DNA from: Frigidibacter oleivorans
GTDB taxonomy: Bacteria > Pseudomonadota > Alphaproteobacteria > Rhodobacterales > Rhodobacteraceae
Assembly (NCBI RefSeq): GCF_003993775.1
Contig: NZ_RJRZ01000016.1
Coordinates: 20,159 to 84,158 of the forward strand
Length of the DNA: 64,000 nt
Direction of reading: 5' to 3'
In this document: piece by piece, positions 1-8,269 of the stretch
Position numbering within the stretch: position 1 is the stretch's first letter
How the letters are laid out: each line of letters opens with the position of its first letter
Program-made: the position numbers and the translations under genes
Notes under the pieces: generated by a model
Databases searched by the model: none
What the model saw: the letters and a program-made list of their open reading frames with translations, nothing else
What the model was told of the DNA's origin: nothing

Positions 1-721
1 GCTTCAGCCGCACGAGGTCGTCGGCGGCCTGCATCACGTCGGTGCGATAGTGCAGCGTCAGTTCGTACTGGCCGGGCGCATATTCCGAAATCACGGTTTC
101 CGCCCGGATCCCCATCGCCTCGGCCCCGCGATAGATGTCGGAAAACAGCGGCTCCATCCCGTGCAGGTGATCGACGGAATAGACCTCGGTCCAGGGCGAG
201 CGGCGGCCGTCCAGCACGGCGGCGGCGGGCTGCGCATAGCCCTGCGCGTCCAGCTGCGGGTCGAGCAGGAAGAATTCCAGCTCGAACGCGCCGGCCGGGT
301 GCAGCCCCTCGCCCGCCATCGCCGCCACCTGCCGCTGCAGCGCGTGACGCGGGTCCGAGGTCATCTCGGCCCCGTCGAGGTGATACATGCTCATCAGCAG
401 TTCGGCCCGGGCGGGCGCCGTGCCATGCAGCGCCTTCAGCGTGCCGGGGACCGGCCAGGCGCGCAGGTCGCCGTCGCCCTCGTCCCAGATGAGGCCCGTC
501 TCGTGCACATCCTCGCCGCAGATGTCGAGCCCGAGGATCGAGATCGGCAGGTGCCGCCCGTTGCGGTAGAGCCCTTCCAGTTCATGCCGGCGGATGATCT
601 TGCCGCGGCCGATGCCGTTGGCATCGGTCAGCACGATGTCGATGGCCTCCACCTCGGGATGGGCGGCGAGGAAGGCGCGGGCTTCGTCGGGCGAGGATCC
701 GCTGGGGCTGTGATCGGTCAT
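1..721 (-). CDS. Glutamine synthetase family protein (PuuA-like), C-terminus outside window
   Basis: Partial gene: the N-terminal ~240 residues are present and the rest lies left of base 1. The start is the ATG at 721-719. The reading shows the N-terminal beta-grasp domain (residues ~20-110, including LTDANGIGRGK) and the start of the catalytic domain with the metal-ligand segment FELEFFLLD. This is the pattern of the glutamine synthetase superfamily, closer to gamma-glutamylputrescine synthetase (PuuA) than to GlnA. Such enzymes ligate glutamate to an amine using ATP. The gene follows the class III aminotransferase by 10 bp on the same strand, so the two probably form an operon for amine or polyamine breakdown. 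The exact amine substrate cannot be read from the sequence. Confidence 0.85.
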   Translation of the reverse strand, partial: MTDHSPSGSSPDEARAFLAAHPEVEAIDIVLTDANGIGRGKIIRRHELEGLYRNGRHLPISILGLDICGEDVHETGLIWDEGDGDLRAWPVPGTLKALHGTAPARAELLMSMYHLDGAEMTSDPRHALQRQVAAMAGEGLHPAGAFELEFFLLDPQLDAQGYAQPAAAVLDGRRSPWTEVYSVDHLHGMEPLFSDIYRGAEAMGIRAETVISEYAPGQYELTLHYRTDVMQAADDLVRLK

Positions 722-731
722 GGCGGGTCTT

Positions 732-2117
732 TCAGGCAAACAGCTCGGCGCAGATCCCGTCGAAGGCGGCGATCAGGCGGTCGATCTGCTTGCGCTTGGT
801 GACGGGGCTGACGAGCATCATGTTGTGGAAGGGCGCGATCAGGCAGCCGCGGTTCAGCAGCGCGGCATGGATCGCGGCCTCCAGCGCGGGGTGATGGGCG
901 GCCTCGGCCTCGGTGCCGTTGGTCAGGGGCACGGGGTGGCAGATGAATTCCACCCGCGCGCCGACCCGCACCACATGCCAGGGCGCGCCGTGCCGGTCGA
1001 TGGCCTTGGTCAGGCCGCGCGCCAGCCGCGCGGCGCCCGCCTCCATCCGGGCATAGGCCTTTTCGGTCATCACCTCGTCCAGCGTCGCGCGCAGGCAGGC
1101 GAACTGCATCGGGTTGGCCGACAGCGTGGTGCCCATGCCGGAATGGCCGGCGGGGCGCGCCGCGTCATAGGCGCGGAACCGGTCCGCGACCTCGGCCGTC
1201 ATCCCCCAGACCGCCGCGGGCATGCCGCCGGCCACCGCCTTGCCCGCGACGAAGATGTCGGGCTGCAGCCCATGGCTGCGGGTATAGCCGCCCAGGCCCG
1301 AGGACAGGGTATGCGTCTCGTCGATGATCAGCAGGGCGCCGTGCTTGCGCGTGATCTCGCGCAGCGCCTTGTGGAAGCCGGGCGCGGGCAGGACCATGCA
1401 GGAATTTGTCATCACCGGCTCGGTCAGCACCGCCGCCACCTCGCCCGTGGCCAGCGCCCGGTCCAGCGCCACGGTGTCGTTGAACTCGATCGCCACCGCG
1501 GTCGCCGACAGGTCCGCCGCCTGCCCGACCAGACCCGGCCGCGCCACGGTGAGGCCGGCCTCCAGCCGCACCATCGTGTCGTCCACCGTCCCGTGATAGC
1601 AGCCGCTGAACACCAGAACCTTCGGCCGCCCGGTCACGGCGCGGGCCACCCGCAGGGCGAAGCGGTTGGCATCGGTCGCGGTGGTGGCAATCTGCCATTC
1701 CATCAGCCCGAACCGCTTTTGCAGCAAGGCGCCCGCCTTCAGCGCGTCCTCGGTGGGCAGCATGAAGGTCAGCCCGCGGCGCGACTGGCGCCGGATCGCC
1801 TTGGCCACGGGGGCGGGCGAATGACCGAACATGCTGCCGGTATCGCCGAGGCAGAAATCGTCAAGGACGTGTCCGTCGATATCCTCGATCACGGCGCCCG
1901 CGGCCTTGTCCACCAGCAGCGGAAAGGGCTGCGGCCAGTCGCGCATCCAGTGCATCGGCACGCCGTTCAGGAAGGGACGCGCACCCTTCTTCAGCGCGGC
2001 GCGCGTCTTCGGGCGTGCGGCGGCAAAGGCCGCAGCCTCGCGCGCGCGCAGGGCCTCGATCCGGGCGGTGGCGACGCCGCCGGCAAGGTCGGTGACCGGA
2101 ACGCGTTTCTTGGGCAT
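732..2117 (-). CDS. Class III PLP-dependent aminotransferase
   Basis: 461 residues from the ATG at 2117; an in-frame start 45 bases further upstream has a poor N-terminus. It belongs to fold type I class III aminotransferases (glutamate-1-semialdehyde mutase/omega-amino acid transaminase group). The cofactor aspartate lies in IIDETHT (D266) and the Schiff-base lysine in FVAGKAVAGG (K293); the phosphate-binding region around SGCYHGT is at ~171-177. A short basic N-terminal extension precedes the fold. It lies directly upstream of the PuuA-like glutamine synthetase gene, so a role in transaminating an amine or its gamma-glutamyl aldehyde product is plausible. Similar genes are often labelled aspartate aminotransferase family, which says little about substrate. 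The family call is firm; the substrate is unknown. Confidence 0.88.
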   Translation of the reverse strand: MPKKRVPVTDLAGGVATARIEALRAREAAAFAAARPKTRAALKKGARPFLNGVPMHWMRDWPQPFPLLVDKAAGAVIEDIDGHVLDDFCLGDTGSMFGHSPAPVAKAIRRQSRRGLTFMLPTEDALKAGALLQKRFGLMEWQIATTATDANRFALRVARAVTGRPKVLVFSGCYHGTVDDTMVRLEAGLTVARPGLVGQAADLSATAVAIEFNDTVALDRALATGEVAAVLTEPVMTNSCMVLPAPGFHKALREITRKHGALLIIDETHTLSSGLGGYTRSHGLQPDIFVAGKAVAGGMPAAVWGMTAEVADRFRAYDAARPAGHSGMGTTLSANPMQFACLRATLDEVMTEKAYARMEAGAARLARGLTKAIDRHGAPWHVVRVGARVEFICHPVPLTNGTEAEAAHHPALEAAIHAALLNRGCLIAPFHNMMLVSPVTKRKQIDRLIAAFDGICAELFA

Positions 2118-2545
2118 GCGATGCTGTCCTGGCTGCAACCTGCCCGCTCTATCCCGGCGCAAATCGGTCCGTCAACTCGCCCCTCGGGAATCGCCGGCGC
2201 AGCCATTCGCGGCGGCGCGGCAAAAGAGGCTGCAAATGCGGCGGGAATTCGGCGGCGCGGTCCGGTTCCGGTCGGGAAATGCGCGAGGATGGGTGCCCAT
2301 GTCCTCGGCCGCGAGACGGCCATAACACAACCGGAAGGCTGGCAAGATTGGGGCCTGAGATACGCAAGTATCGGCGGGCGCCGCCGCGCCTCTTTGGTCC
2401 CTCGAGTTTCGACAAGTCGCGCAAGATGTCGAATTCCCGCCCCTATGACGGTCCCTCCGGGTCACGTTGATGCCCTCATTGGCCGCTAGGTCTTGCATGT
2501 CGGTGGGGGCACCGGCCGCTCTGACGGCACAATCGGGTGGACAAC
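2118..2545. other. Long intergenic region without a recognisable gene
   Basis: 428 bases between the divergently oriented aminotransferase and ClpP-like genes. It must carry both promoters. I see no tRNA, small-RNA hairpin with a T-tract, riboswitch or repeat. Open frames here are extensions of antisense frames and have no family resemblance. Confidence 0.5.
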
Positions 2546-3103
2546 ATGGTGACACAGATTTTCGGGCGCGGGCCTCTGGTCCGCGCAGGGGTCCTGCCGT
2601 GCCTTGTGCAGGTGCTGACGACCCTGGCCCTGATCGCGGGGCTGGCACTGGCCGGACCGGCCGAGGCGCAATCCACGCGCCGGTCGAATTATGCGATGGC
2701 GCCGCTGGTGGTGCGCGACGATCCGGGCGGACGCGTCGATCACCGCGCCGCCGAGATCGCGAAGCTGCGCAAGTCGGGCCAGCCGGTGGAACTGCGCGGC
2801 GAATGCTTCAGCGCCTGCACGATGTATCTGGCGCTGCCCAATGCCTGCACGGCGCGCAACACGATGTTCGGCTTTCACGGGCCCAGCTACTATGGCGCGC
2901 CGCTGCCGAAATTCGACTTCGAATACTGGTCGAAGATCATCGCCTCGCATTATCCGCCGAAGCTGGCGCAGTGGTACATGACCAAGGCGCGGTACAAGAC
3001 CAACCGCATGGTGCGGCTGAGCGGGGCGGAACTGATCAAGTTCGGCATCGCGGAATGCGGGGCGGCCCCGCGGCCGGCCCGGCAGACCGGAACGGGAGCC
3101 TGA
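2546..3103 (+). CDS. Secreted ClpP-like protein of unknown function (COG3904-like)
   Basis: 185 residues from ATG 2546; a GTG nine bases upstream is possible. The N-terminus has a hydrophobic segment (LTTLALIAGLALAG) ending in AEAQ, a good Sec signal peptide with cleavage near residue 42. The mature part holds GECFSACTMYLAL and, after a short loop, a FGFHGP segment. The first resembles the serine-nucleophile turn and the second the His-containing strand of periplasmic ClpP/crotonase-fold proteins. Two cysteines (GECFSACT) plus a third in NACTAR could form a disulfide. Function is unknown; a periplasmic serine hydrolase is an inference from the SAC turn. It stands alone and is followed by a strong hairpin. 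Confidence 0.65.
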   Translation: MVTQIFGRGPLVRAGVLPCLVQVLTTLALIAGLALAGPAEAQSTRRSNYAMAPLVVRDDPGGRVDHRAAEIAKLRKSGQPVELRGECFSACTMYLALPNACTARNTMFGFHGPSYYGAPLPKFDFEYWSKIIASHYPPKLAQWYMTKARYKTNRMVRLSGAELIKFGIAECGAAPRPARQTGTGA

Positions 3104-3163
3104 CAGCGGGTCGGTGACCTGCACCGGCCAGGGGCCGGAACGACACGGGGATGGAGGCGCAGA

Positions 3164-3187
3164 AGGCCGCGGCAGAAGCCGCGGCCT
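3164..3187 (+). terminator. Hairpin terminator after the ClpP-like gene
   Basis: A perfect 10-bp stem (AGGCCGCGGC / GCCGCGGCCT) closes an AGAA loop, followed by a moderately T-rich stretch. It lies 60 bases past the stop codon and before the nspC promoter. Confidence 0.6.
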
Positions 3188-3235
3188 GCGTGCTTTCGGG
3201 ACCTGGCGTCCGCGCGGGCGCGGTGCCGGAAATTC

Positions 3236-3264
3236 TTGAAACCGTCACAGCCCGCCCGTATATC
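3236..3264 (+). promoter_or_regulatory. Candidate sigma-70 promoter of nspC
   Basis: TTGAAA (3236-3241) and TATATC (3259-3264) are separated by exactly 17 bases and lie ~50 bases upstream of the nspC start. Both hexamers are close to consensus, which is conspicuous in this GC-rich background. Confidence 0.55.
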
Positions 3265-3315
3265 GTCCGTTCCCTTGCGCGCCCGCCCTGTCGCGCATCC
3301 CGTTGAGGAGCCGCC

Positions 3316-4425
3316 ATGACCGACGCCGCGATCCCCACCCCCTATTACCTGATCGACGCGGCGGCGCTGCGGGCGAACATGGAGAAGGTGAAGCGGCTGT
3401 GCGACCTGTCCGGCGCCAAGGCGCTGCTGGCGCTGAAATGCTTCGCCACATGGTCCGCCTTCGACCACATGCGCGGTTCCATGGCCGGCACCACCTCGTC
3501 CTCGCTCTACGAATTGCGGCTGGGGCGCGAGAAGTTCGGCAAGGAGACGCATGCCTATTCCGTCGCCTGGTCCGAGGACGAGATCGACGAGGCGGTGTCG
3601 CTGGCCGACAAGATCATCTTCAACACCATCGGCCAGCTGGAACGGTTCGAGTCGCGGGCGCAGTCGATCCAGCGCGGGCTGCGGCTGAACCCCGGCATCT
3701 CGACCAGCGGCTTCGACCTTGCCGACCCCGCCCGGCCGTTCAGCCGGCTGGGCGAATGGGACAGCGAGAAGATCGCGGCGGTCATCGACCGGATTTCCGG
3801 CTTCATGATCCACTACAACTGCGAGAACGAGGATTTCGACCTCTTCGACCGGCAGCTGACCGATATCGAGAACCGCTTTGGCAACCTCCTGTCCCAGGTG
3901 GAATGGGTCAGCCTCGGCGGCGGCATCCATTTCACCGGCGAGGGCTATCCGCTGGAACGGCTGGCGGCGCGGCTCGCGGCCTTCGCGGATCGCTTCGGGG
4001 TGCAGGTCTATCTGGAACCCGGCGAGGCCTCGATCACCCGCACCACCACGCTGGAGCTGACGGTGCTCGACATCCTCGACAACGGCAAGCAACTGGCCAT
4101 CGTCGACAGCTCGATCGAGGCGCATATGCTCGACCTGCTGATCTACCGCCTGCCGGCGAAGATCGCGCCGGACACGGGCGCGCATCGCTACATGGTCTGC
4201 GGCAAGTCCTGCCTGGCCGGCGACATCTTCGGCGAATTCGCCTTCCCGGAACCGCTGAAGGTGGGTGACCGCATCTCGGTCCAGGACGCGGCTGGCTACA
4301 CGATGGTCAAGAAGAACTGGTTCAACGGCGTCGCCATGCCGTCGATCTGCATCCGCGAAACCGACGGAACCATCCGCAGCGTGCGGACCTTCGGCTACGC
4401 CGATTACGAAAGCAGCCTCTCCTGA
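3316..4425 (+). CDS. nspC: Carboxynorspermidine/carboxyspermidine decarboxylase
   Basis: 369 residues, normal for the family. NspC is a PLP-dependent fold III decarboxylase that removes the carboxyl group of carboxy(nor)spermidine, the last step of the alternative polyamine route. The PLP lysine is K41 in LLALKCFAT, the glycine-rich phosphate site is VSLGGGIHF (~196-204), EPGEA follows at ~235, and the C-terminal active-site cysteine region CGKSCLAGD is intact. The ATG at 3316 follows GAGGAG-type Shine-Dalgarno bases (tgaggagccgcc). The carboxynorspermidine synthase gene follows 60 bases downstream on the same strand, which fixes the pathway. In alphaproteobacteria this route usually gives spermidine or homospermidine; the product is not readable from sequence. 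Confidence 0.95.
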   Translation: MTDAAIPTPYYLIDAAALRANMEKVKRLCDLSGAKALLALKCFATWSAFDHMRGSMAGTTSSSLYELRLGREKFGKETHAYSVAWSEDEIDEAVSLADKIIFNTIGQLERFESRAQSIQRGLRLNPGISTSGFDLADPARPFSRLGEWDSEKIAAVIDRISGFMIHYNCENEDFDLFDRQLTDIENRFGNLLSQVEWVSLGGGIHFTGEGYPLERLAARLAAFADRFGVQVYLEPGEASITRTTTLELTVLDILDNGKQLAIVDSSIEAHMLDLLIYRLPAKIAPDTGAHRYMVCGKSCLAGDIFGEFAFPEPLKVGDRISVQDAAGYTMVKKNWFNGVAMPSICIRETDGTIRSVRTFGYADYESSLS

Positions 4426-4485
4426 GGCACGCCCGCCTTCCCCGGAAGGCCCTTTTCCCAATCGGACAAAAGGAGACGGTCTGAA

Positions 4486-5721
4486 TTGAAACGGAACGTG
4501 CTGATCATCGGCGCCGGTGGCGTCGCGCAGGTGGTGGCGCATAAATGCGCCCAGAACAACGATGTGCTCGGCGATCTTCACATCGCCTCGCGCACGCTGG
4601 CCAAGTGCGAGGCCATCATCGCGTCGGTGAACGACAAGGGCGCGATGAAGGTGCCCGGCACGTTCGCGGCCCATGCGGTCGACGCGACCGACAGTGCGGC
4701 GGTGGCGGCGCTGATCCGGCAGACCGGGGCGCAGATCGTGATCAACGTCGGGTCCGCCTTCGTCAACATGTATGTGCTGCAGGCCTGCATCGACACCGGC
4801 GTGGCCTATATGGACACCGCGATCCACGAGGATCCGGCCAAGGTCTGCGAAACGCCGCCCTGGTACGGCAACTACGAATGGAAGCGGCGCGAGGCCTGCG
4901 CGGCGGCGGGCGTGACCGCGATCCTCGGCATCGGCTTCGATCCCGGGGTGGTCAATGCCTATGCGCGGCTGGCGGCCGAGGAGTATCTGGACAGCGTCGA
5001 GTCCATCGACATCGTCGACATCAATGCCGGGTCGCACGGGCGCTGGTTCGCCACGAATTTCGACCCCGAGATCAACTTCCGCGAATTCACCGGCACCGTT
5101 TACTCGTGGCAGGATGGCGGCTGGCAGGAAAACCGCATGTTCGAGGTGGGCCGCGAATGGGACCTGCCCGTCGTGGGCAGGCAGAAAGCCTACCTGACCG
5201 GCCATGACGAGGTGCATTCGCTGTCGGCGAACTACCCGCAGGCGGATGTGCGGTTCTGGATGGGCTTCGGCGATCACTACATCAACGTCTTCACGGTGCT
5301 GAAGAATCTCGGCCTGCTGTCGGAAAAGCCGGTGACGACCGCCGAGGGGCAGGAGGTGATCCCGCTGAAGGTGGTGAAGGCGGTGCTGCCGGACCCGGCC
5401 TCGCTCGCCCCCGACTATACCGGCAAGACCTGCATCGGCGATGTGGTGAAGGGCACGAAGGACGGCCGGCCGCGCGAGGTCTTCATCTACAACGTCGCCG
5501 ACCACAAGGACGCCTATGAGGAGGTCGGCGCGCAGGGCATCAGCTATACCGCCGGCGTTCCCCCCGTCGCCGCCGCGATCATGGTGGCGAAGGGCGACTG
5601 GGACGTGGGCCGGATGGTCAATGTCGAGGAACTGCCGCCGATGGACTTCCTGCGCGAGATGCACCGGCTCGGCCTGTCCACCCGGCTGAAAGAGGGCGAG
5701 ACGGACATCGCCCTGACCTGA
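4486..5721 (+). CDS. Carboxynorspermidine synthase (saccharopine dehydrogenase family)
   Basis: 411 residues. It reductively condenses aspartate semialdehyde with a diamine (diaminopropane or putrescine) using NAD(P)H, giving the substrate of NspC. The Rossmann motif GAGGVAQ is at residues 8-14, the saccharopine-dehydrogenase-like middle domain follows (for example LGIGFDPGVVNAYARL), and the full length is present. The start is a TTG at 4486: it is preceded by AAAGGAG about 12 bases upstream and gives the expected N-terminus MKRNVLIIGAGG, whereas no ATG or GTG lies near the Rossmann strand. It is downstream of nspC in an apparent two-gene operon and faces the SDR gene. Confidence 0.93.
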   Translation: MKRNVLIIGAGGVAQVVAHKCAQNNDVLGDLHIASRTLAKCEAIIASVNDKGAMKVPGTFAAHAVDATDSAAVAALIRQTGAQIVINVGSAFVNMYVLQACIDTGVAYMDTAIHEDPAKVCETPPWYGNYEWKRREACAAAGVTAILGIGFDPGVVNAYARLAAEEYLDSVESIDIVDINAGSHGRWFATNFDPEINFREFTGTVYSWQDGGWQENRMFEVGREWDLPVVGRQKAYLTGHDEVHSLSANYPQADVRFWMGFGDHYINVFTVLKNLGLLSEKPVTTAEGQEVIPLKVVKAVLPDPASLAPDYTGKTCIGDVVKGTKDGRPREVFIYNVADHKDAYEEVGAQGISYTAGVPPVAAAIMVAKGDWDVGRMVNVEELPPMDFLREMHRLGLSTRLKEGETDIALT

Positions 5722-5730
5722 GGCGCGAAA

Positions 5731-5755
5731 GGGGCCGTCCCGCCGGGGCGGCCCC
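5731..5755. terminator. GC hairpin between convergent genes
   Basis: A 7-bp perfect stem GGGGCCG / CGGCCCC with an 11-base loop lies between the convergent carboxynorspermidine synthase and SDR stop codons. There is no clear T-tract, so termination is inferred from position. Confidence 0.4.
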
Positions 5756-5770
5756 TGTCCGACGAATGTG

Positions 5771-6589
5771 TCAGGCCCGCGCGCGCGAGGCCGCGATCTC
5801 GGCCGCGAGCTGGCGGGATTTCGCGCCGGCCCAGTCATGGGCATCCGCCCCGAACAACAGCCGCTGCGCCGGGTCGGGCGTGGATGCCTCGGCCACGATC
5901 AGGGCGGACAGTACCTCGGGATCGTTCTGCTGGGTGCCGTTCGCCGCTGCGATGAACGACCGGAACCCGGCCACCGCCTCGGCATAATCCGCGATCTCGA
6001 TCTCTCCCTGCCGGACGGTGGAGGGGTCGAGGAAATTCGTGCGCATCATCCCCGGCTCGACGATCAGCGACCGGATGCCCAGCGGGGCGATTTCGGCGGC
6101 AAGCCCCTCCATCCAGCCCTCCAGCGCGAATTTCGACGCGGCGTAGACCGAGCCGCCGGGGTTCGAGACGAGGCCGTTCACCGACGAGATGGCGATGACA
6201 AGCCCCGACCGTTGCCGCCGCATCACGGGCAGCACCGCCCGCGCCACGTTCATCGCCCCGAAGAGGTTGATCTCGAACTGCCGCCGCACGTCCCGATCCG
6301 GGATCGTCTCGAACCATCCCAGCTGCGCGCGGCCGGCATTGTTGACCAGGATGTCGATCCGGCCGAATGCCGCGACGGCCGCGTCCCGTGCGGCCGCGGC
6401 GGCCATGGCATCGGTCACGTCGAGCGGCCGCACCAGCAGGCGGTCCTCCGCGACACCCAGCCCTTCGGCAAGCCCGTCGACGGTCCGGCTGGTGGCCACG
6501 ACCCTGTCTCCCGCGGCCAACGCATCGCGCGCCAGCAGATACCCCAGCCCCCGGCCTGCCCCGGTGATGAACCATACCTTGTCTGTCAT
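5771..6589 (-). CDS. Short-chain dehydrogenase/reductase (SDR)
   Basis: 272 residues, a classical SDR. The cofactor loop TGAGRGLG is at residues 9-16, NNAG at ~87-90, the catalytic serine in ISSVNG (~139-141) and the YAASK catalytic Tyr/Lys pair at ~153-157. The acidic/basic pattern after beta-2 (ATSRTVDGL) suggests NADP preference, an inference. It is divergent from a LysR regulator, sharing a 96-base intergenic region, so the regulator probably controls it. Substrate is unknown; the set of residues resembles oxidoreductases acting on ketones or sterol-like alcohols but no more can be said. Confidence 0.9.
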   Translation of the reverse strand: MTDKVWFITGAGRGLGYLLARDALAAGDRVVATSRTVDGLAEGLGVAEDRLLVRPLDVTDAMAAAAARDAAVAAFGRIDILVNNAGRAQLGWFETIPDRDVRRQFEINLFGAMNVARAVLPVMRRQRSGLVIAISSVNGLVSNPGGSVYAASKFALEGWMEGLAAEIAPLGIRSLIVEPGMMRTNFLDPSTVRQGEIEIADYAEAVAGFRSFIAAANGTQQNDPEVLSALIVAEASTPDPAQRLLFGADAHDWAGAKSRQLAAEIAASRARA

Positions 6590-6685
6590 TTATCAGTTCT
6601 CCTGCTAACGGAACAGGATCTGCGCATTGGAAAGACCGAAGTTTAGGGCTGGGCAGATTGTCGGAGCGAGTAGTAGAAATACTGA
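6590..6685. promoter_or_regulatory. Divergent SDR/LysR control region
   Basis: 96 bases separate the two divergent starts. This arrangement is typical for a LysR regulator binding between itself and its target. No T-N11-A palindrome stands out convincingly, so the operator is not placed. Confidence 0.4.
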
Positions 6686-7594
6686 ATGGACCCGCGAAAA
6701 CTTTCCGACCTCGTCGTCTTCCACCGGGTCGCGGCAGAGCGCAGCTTCACCGCCGCGGCGCGAAGTCTGGGGGTGACCCAGTCCGCCGTCAGCCAGACGG
6801 TGAAGCGCCTCGAGGGCGAGATGGGGATCAGGCTGCTGTCCCGCTCGACCCGCAGCCTTGCGCCCACCGCCGCGGGCGAACGGCTGCTGGATACGCTGGT
6901 TCCGCTGATCGCGGACATGGATGCCGAGATCGAGGACCTTGCCCGGCTGCGCGAACAGCCGGGCGGGCGGCTGCGGGTGACCTGCGGCAAACATGCCGCC
7001 GACACGCTGGTCTGGCCCGCCTTCGCGCGGCTGATCGCGAAACATCCCGAGATCGAGGGCGAACTGAGCGTGGAGAACCGCCATGTCGACATCGTGGCCG
7101 AACGGTTCGATGCCGGAATACGGCTGCGCGAGGATCTGCAGATGGACATGGTCGCCGTTCCGGTGGGGCCGCCCCTGCGGATCGTGGTCGTGGGCGCGCC
7201 AGGCTATCTGGCCAGACGCGATCCGCCCCGCCGGCCGCGCGATCTGTCGGCGCATCGCTGCATCGGCTTCAGAAATGCCGGCGGCATCCTGTCGCCCTGG
7301 TCGTTCGAGAAGGATGGGCATGTGGAGACGGTCCGGCTGTCGCCGTCGCTTGTCGTGAATGACGGCGACGCGCTGGTCGGGGCGGCCTGCGCGGGGATCG
7401 GCCTTGCCTATATGCTGAAGGACCTCGCCGCGCCCGCCCTCGGGGCAGGACATCTTGTCGAGGTTCTCGGGGACTGGTGCCCGCCGTTTCCGGGCTACCA
7501 TGCCTTCTATTCCAGCCGGCGCCAGCCGACCCGCGCCTTCACGCTGTTTCTCGACGCCCTGCGGCAGGAAGCCCGCGCGGCAACCGGGGAATAG
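6686..7594 (+). CDS. LysR-family transcriptional regulator
   Basis: 302 residues. The N-terminal winged helix (residues ~5-65) contains the canonical segment FTAAARSLGVTQSAVSQTVKRLE followed by the wing LLSRSTRSLAPTAAG. Residues ~90-295 form the periplasmic-binding-protein-like effector domain (GRLRVTCG, then HRCIGFRN). The sequence resembles the large GcvA/DsdC-like subgroup of single-target LysR regulators. It is divergent from the SDR gene at 5771-6589, which is the likely target. The effector is unknown. The ATG at 6686 gives the usual MDPRKLSDLVVFHRV start. Confidence 0.92.
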   Translation: MDPRKLSDLVVFHRVAAERSFTAAARSLGVTQSAVSQTVKRLEGEMGIRLLSRSTRSLAPTAAGERLLDTLVPLIADMDAEIEDLARLREQPGGRLRVTCGKHAADTLVWPAFARLIAKHPEIEGELSVENRHVDIVAERFDAGIRLREDLQMDMVAVPVGPPLRIVVVGAPGYLARRDPPRRPRDLSAHRCIGFRNAGGILSPWSFEKDGHVETVRLSPSLVVNDGDALVGAACAGIGLAYMLKDLAAPALGAGHLVEVLGDWCPPFPGYHAFYSSRRQPTRAFTLFLDALRQEARAATGE

Positions 7595-7603
7595 GCGGCG
7601 CGC

Positions 7604-8101
7604 CTACAGCCGGTAGACCTTCGAGATGCGGTCGACCGGCGTGCCGTCGGCCAGCGGCACCGCCGGGGTCACCCGGTCGTCCTGGAACCCCATCGCCGCA
7701 TAGAAGGCCAGACCGCCGGTATTGTCGGCGCGGATCGTGGCGTCGATGGCGGCTATGCCGTTGCGCGCGGCCCAGTCCCGCGTCGCCGCGAACAGCGCCC
7801 GCCCCGCCCCCGGCAGCGGGTCGTCGCGGCGGGTGAAGGTGCCGATCGTCACCCAGTCCCGGGGCAGGGCGGGATGGCGGGCGACGCTCTGGAACCCGGC
7901 GGGCCGGCCCCCGGGGTCCAGCGCCACGAAGGTGGCCACCGCCTCGGCCCCCGGCAGGTAATGGGCGGTGAAGCCCGCCGCGTCGAAGGGCGTCTGATGC
8001 GCGGTGGTGCCGCCGGCCGCGATGATCGCGTTGATCAGCGCCACCAGCGCCGGCACATCCTCGGGCCGGGCGGGGCGTGTGGCGATGTCGGGACGGGTCA
8101 T
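7604..8101 (-). CDS. GNAT-family N-acetyltransferase
   Basis: 165 residues from ATG 8101; a longer reading frame upstream is low complexity and is not used. The GNAT fold is visible: N-terminal TRPARPEDVPALVALINAII, the central beta-4 strand with GFQSVARHP, an acetyl-CoA binding region (DPLPGAGRALFAATRDWA) and the terminal IRADNTGGLAFYAAMGFQ motif. Similar small acetyltransferases act on amino acid or toxin amines. The gene is convergent with the LysR gene, only 9 bases separating the stops, and is not obviously linked to it. Confidence 0.85.
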   Translation of the reverse strand: MTRPDIATRPARPEDVPALVALINAIIAAGGTTAHQTPFDAAGFTAHYLPGAEAVATFVALDPGGRPAGFQSVARHPALPRDWVTIGTFTRRDDPLPGAGRALFAATRDWAARNGIAAIDATIRADNTGGLAFYAAMGFQDDRVTPAVPLADGTPVDRISKVYRL

Positions 8102-8181
8102 GGGCGCTTCCGGATCGGGTCGGGTGGCGGCAGCCTGCCGCGCCGGGGCAGCCGAGGCAAGGACGGCCGCGCCCGGGGGGT

Positions 8182-8199
8182 CTGTCACAAAACCGCAGC
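8182..8199 (+). promoter_or_regulatory. Weak Pho-box-like half site upstream of ugpB
   Basis: CTGTCAC, a six-of-seven match to the PhoB repeat CTGTCAT, is followed by AAAA and a poorer second repeat CCGCAGC. It is ~70 bases upstream of ugpB. Ugp operons are phosphate-regulated in many bacteria, so the site is plausible, but only the first half is good. Confidence 0.28.
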
Positions 8200-8269
8200 G
8201 GAACCCCAGCATCACTGATACATCCCGCCCCTAAGACCCCTCCATCCGCTAGAACCCGAGGGGCTTACC

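Noticed and set aside
720..2489. A 589-codon frame on the plus strand across the aminotransferase gene
   Set aside because: The minus strand carries a clear class III aminotransferase with PLP lysine; the plus frame has no recognisable motifs.
2950..5844. A 964-codon open frame antisense to nspC and carboxynorspermidine synthase
   Set aside because: It is the mirror frame of two well-supported genes; its product is rich in His, Arg, Asp and Gly with no family pattern, as expected for the antisense of GC-rich codons.
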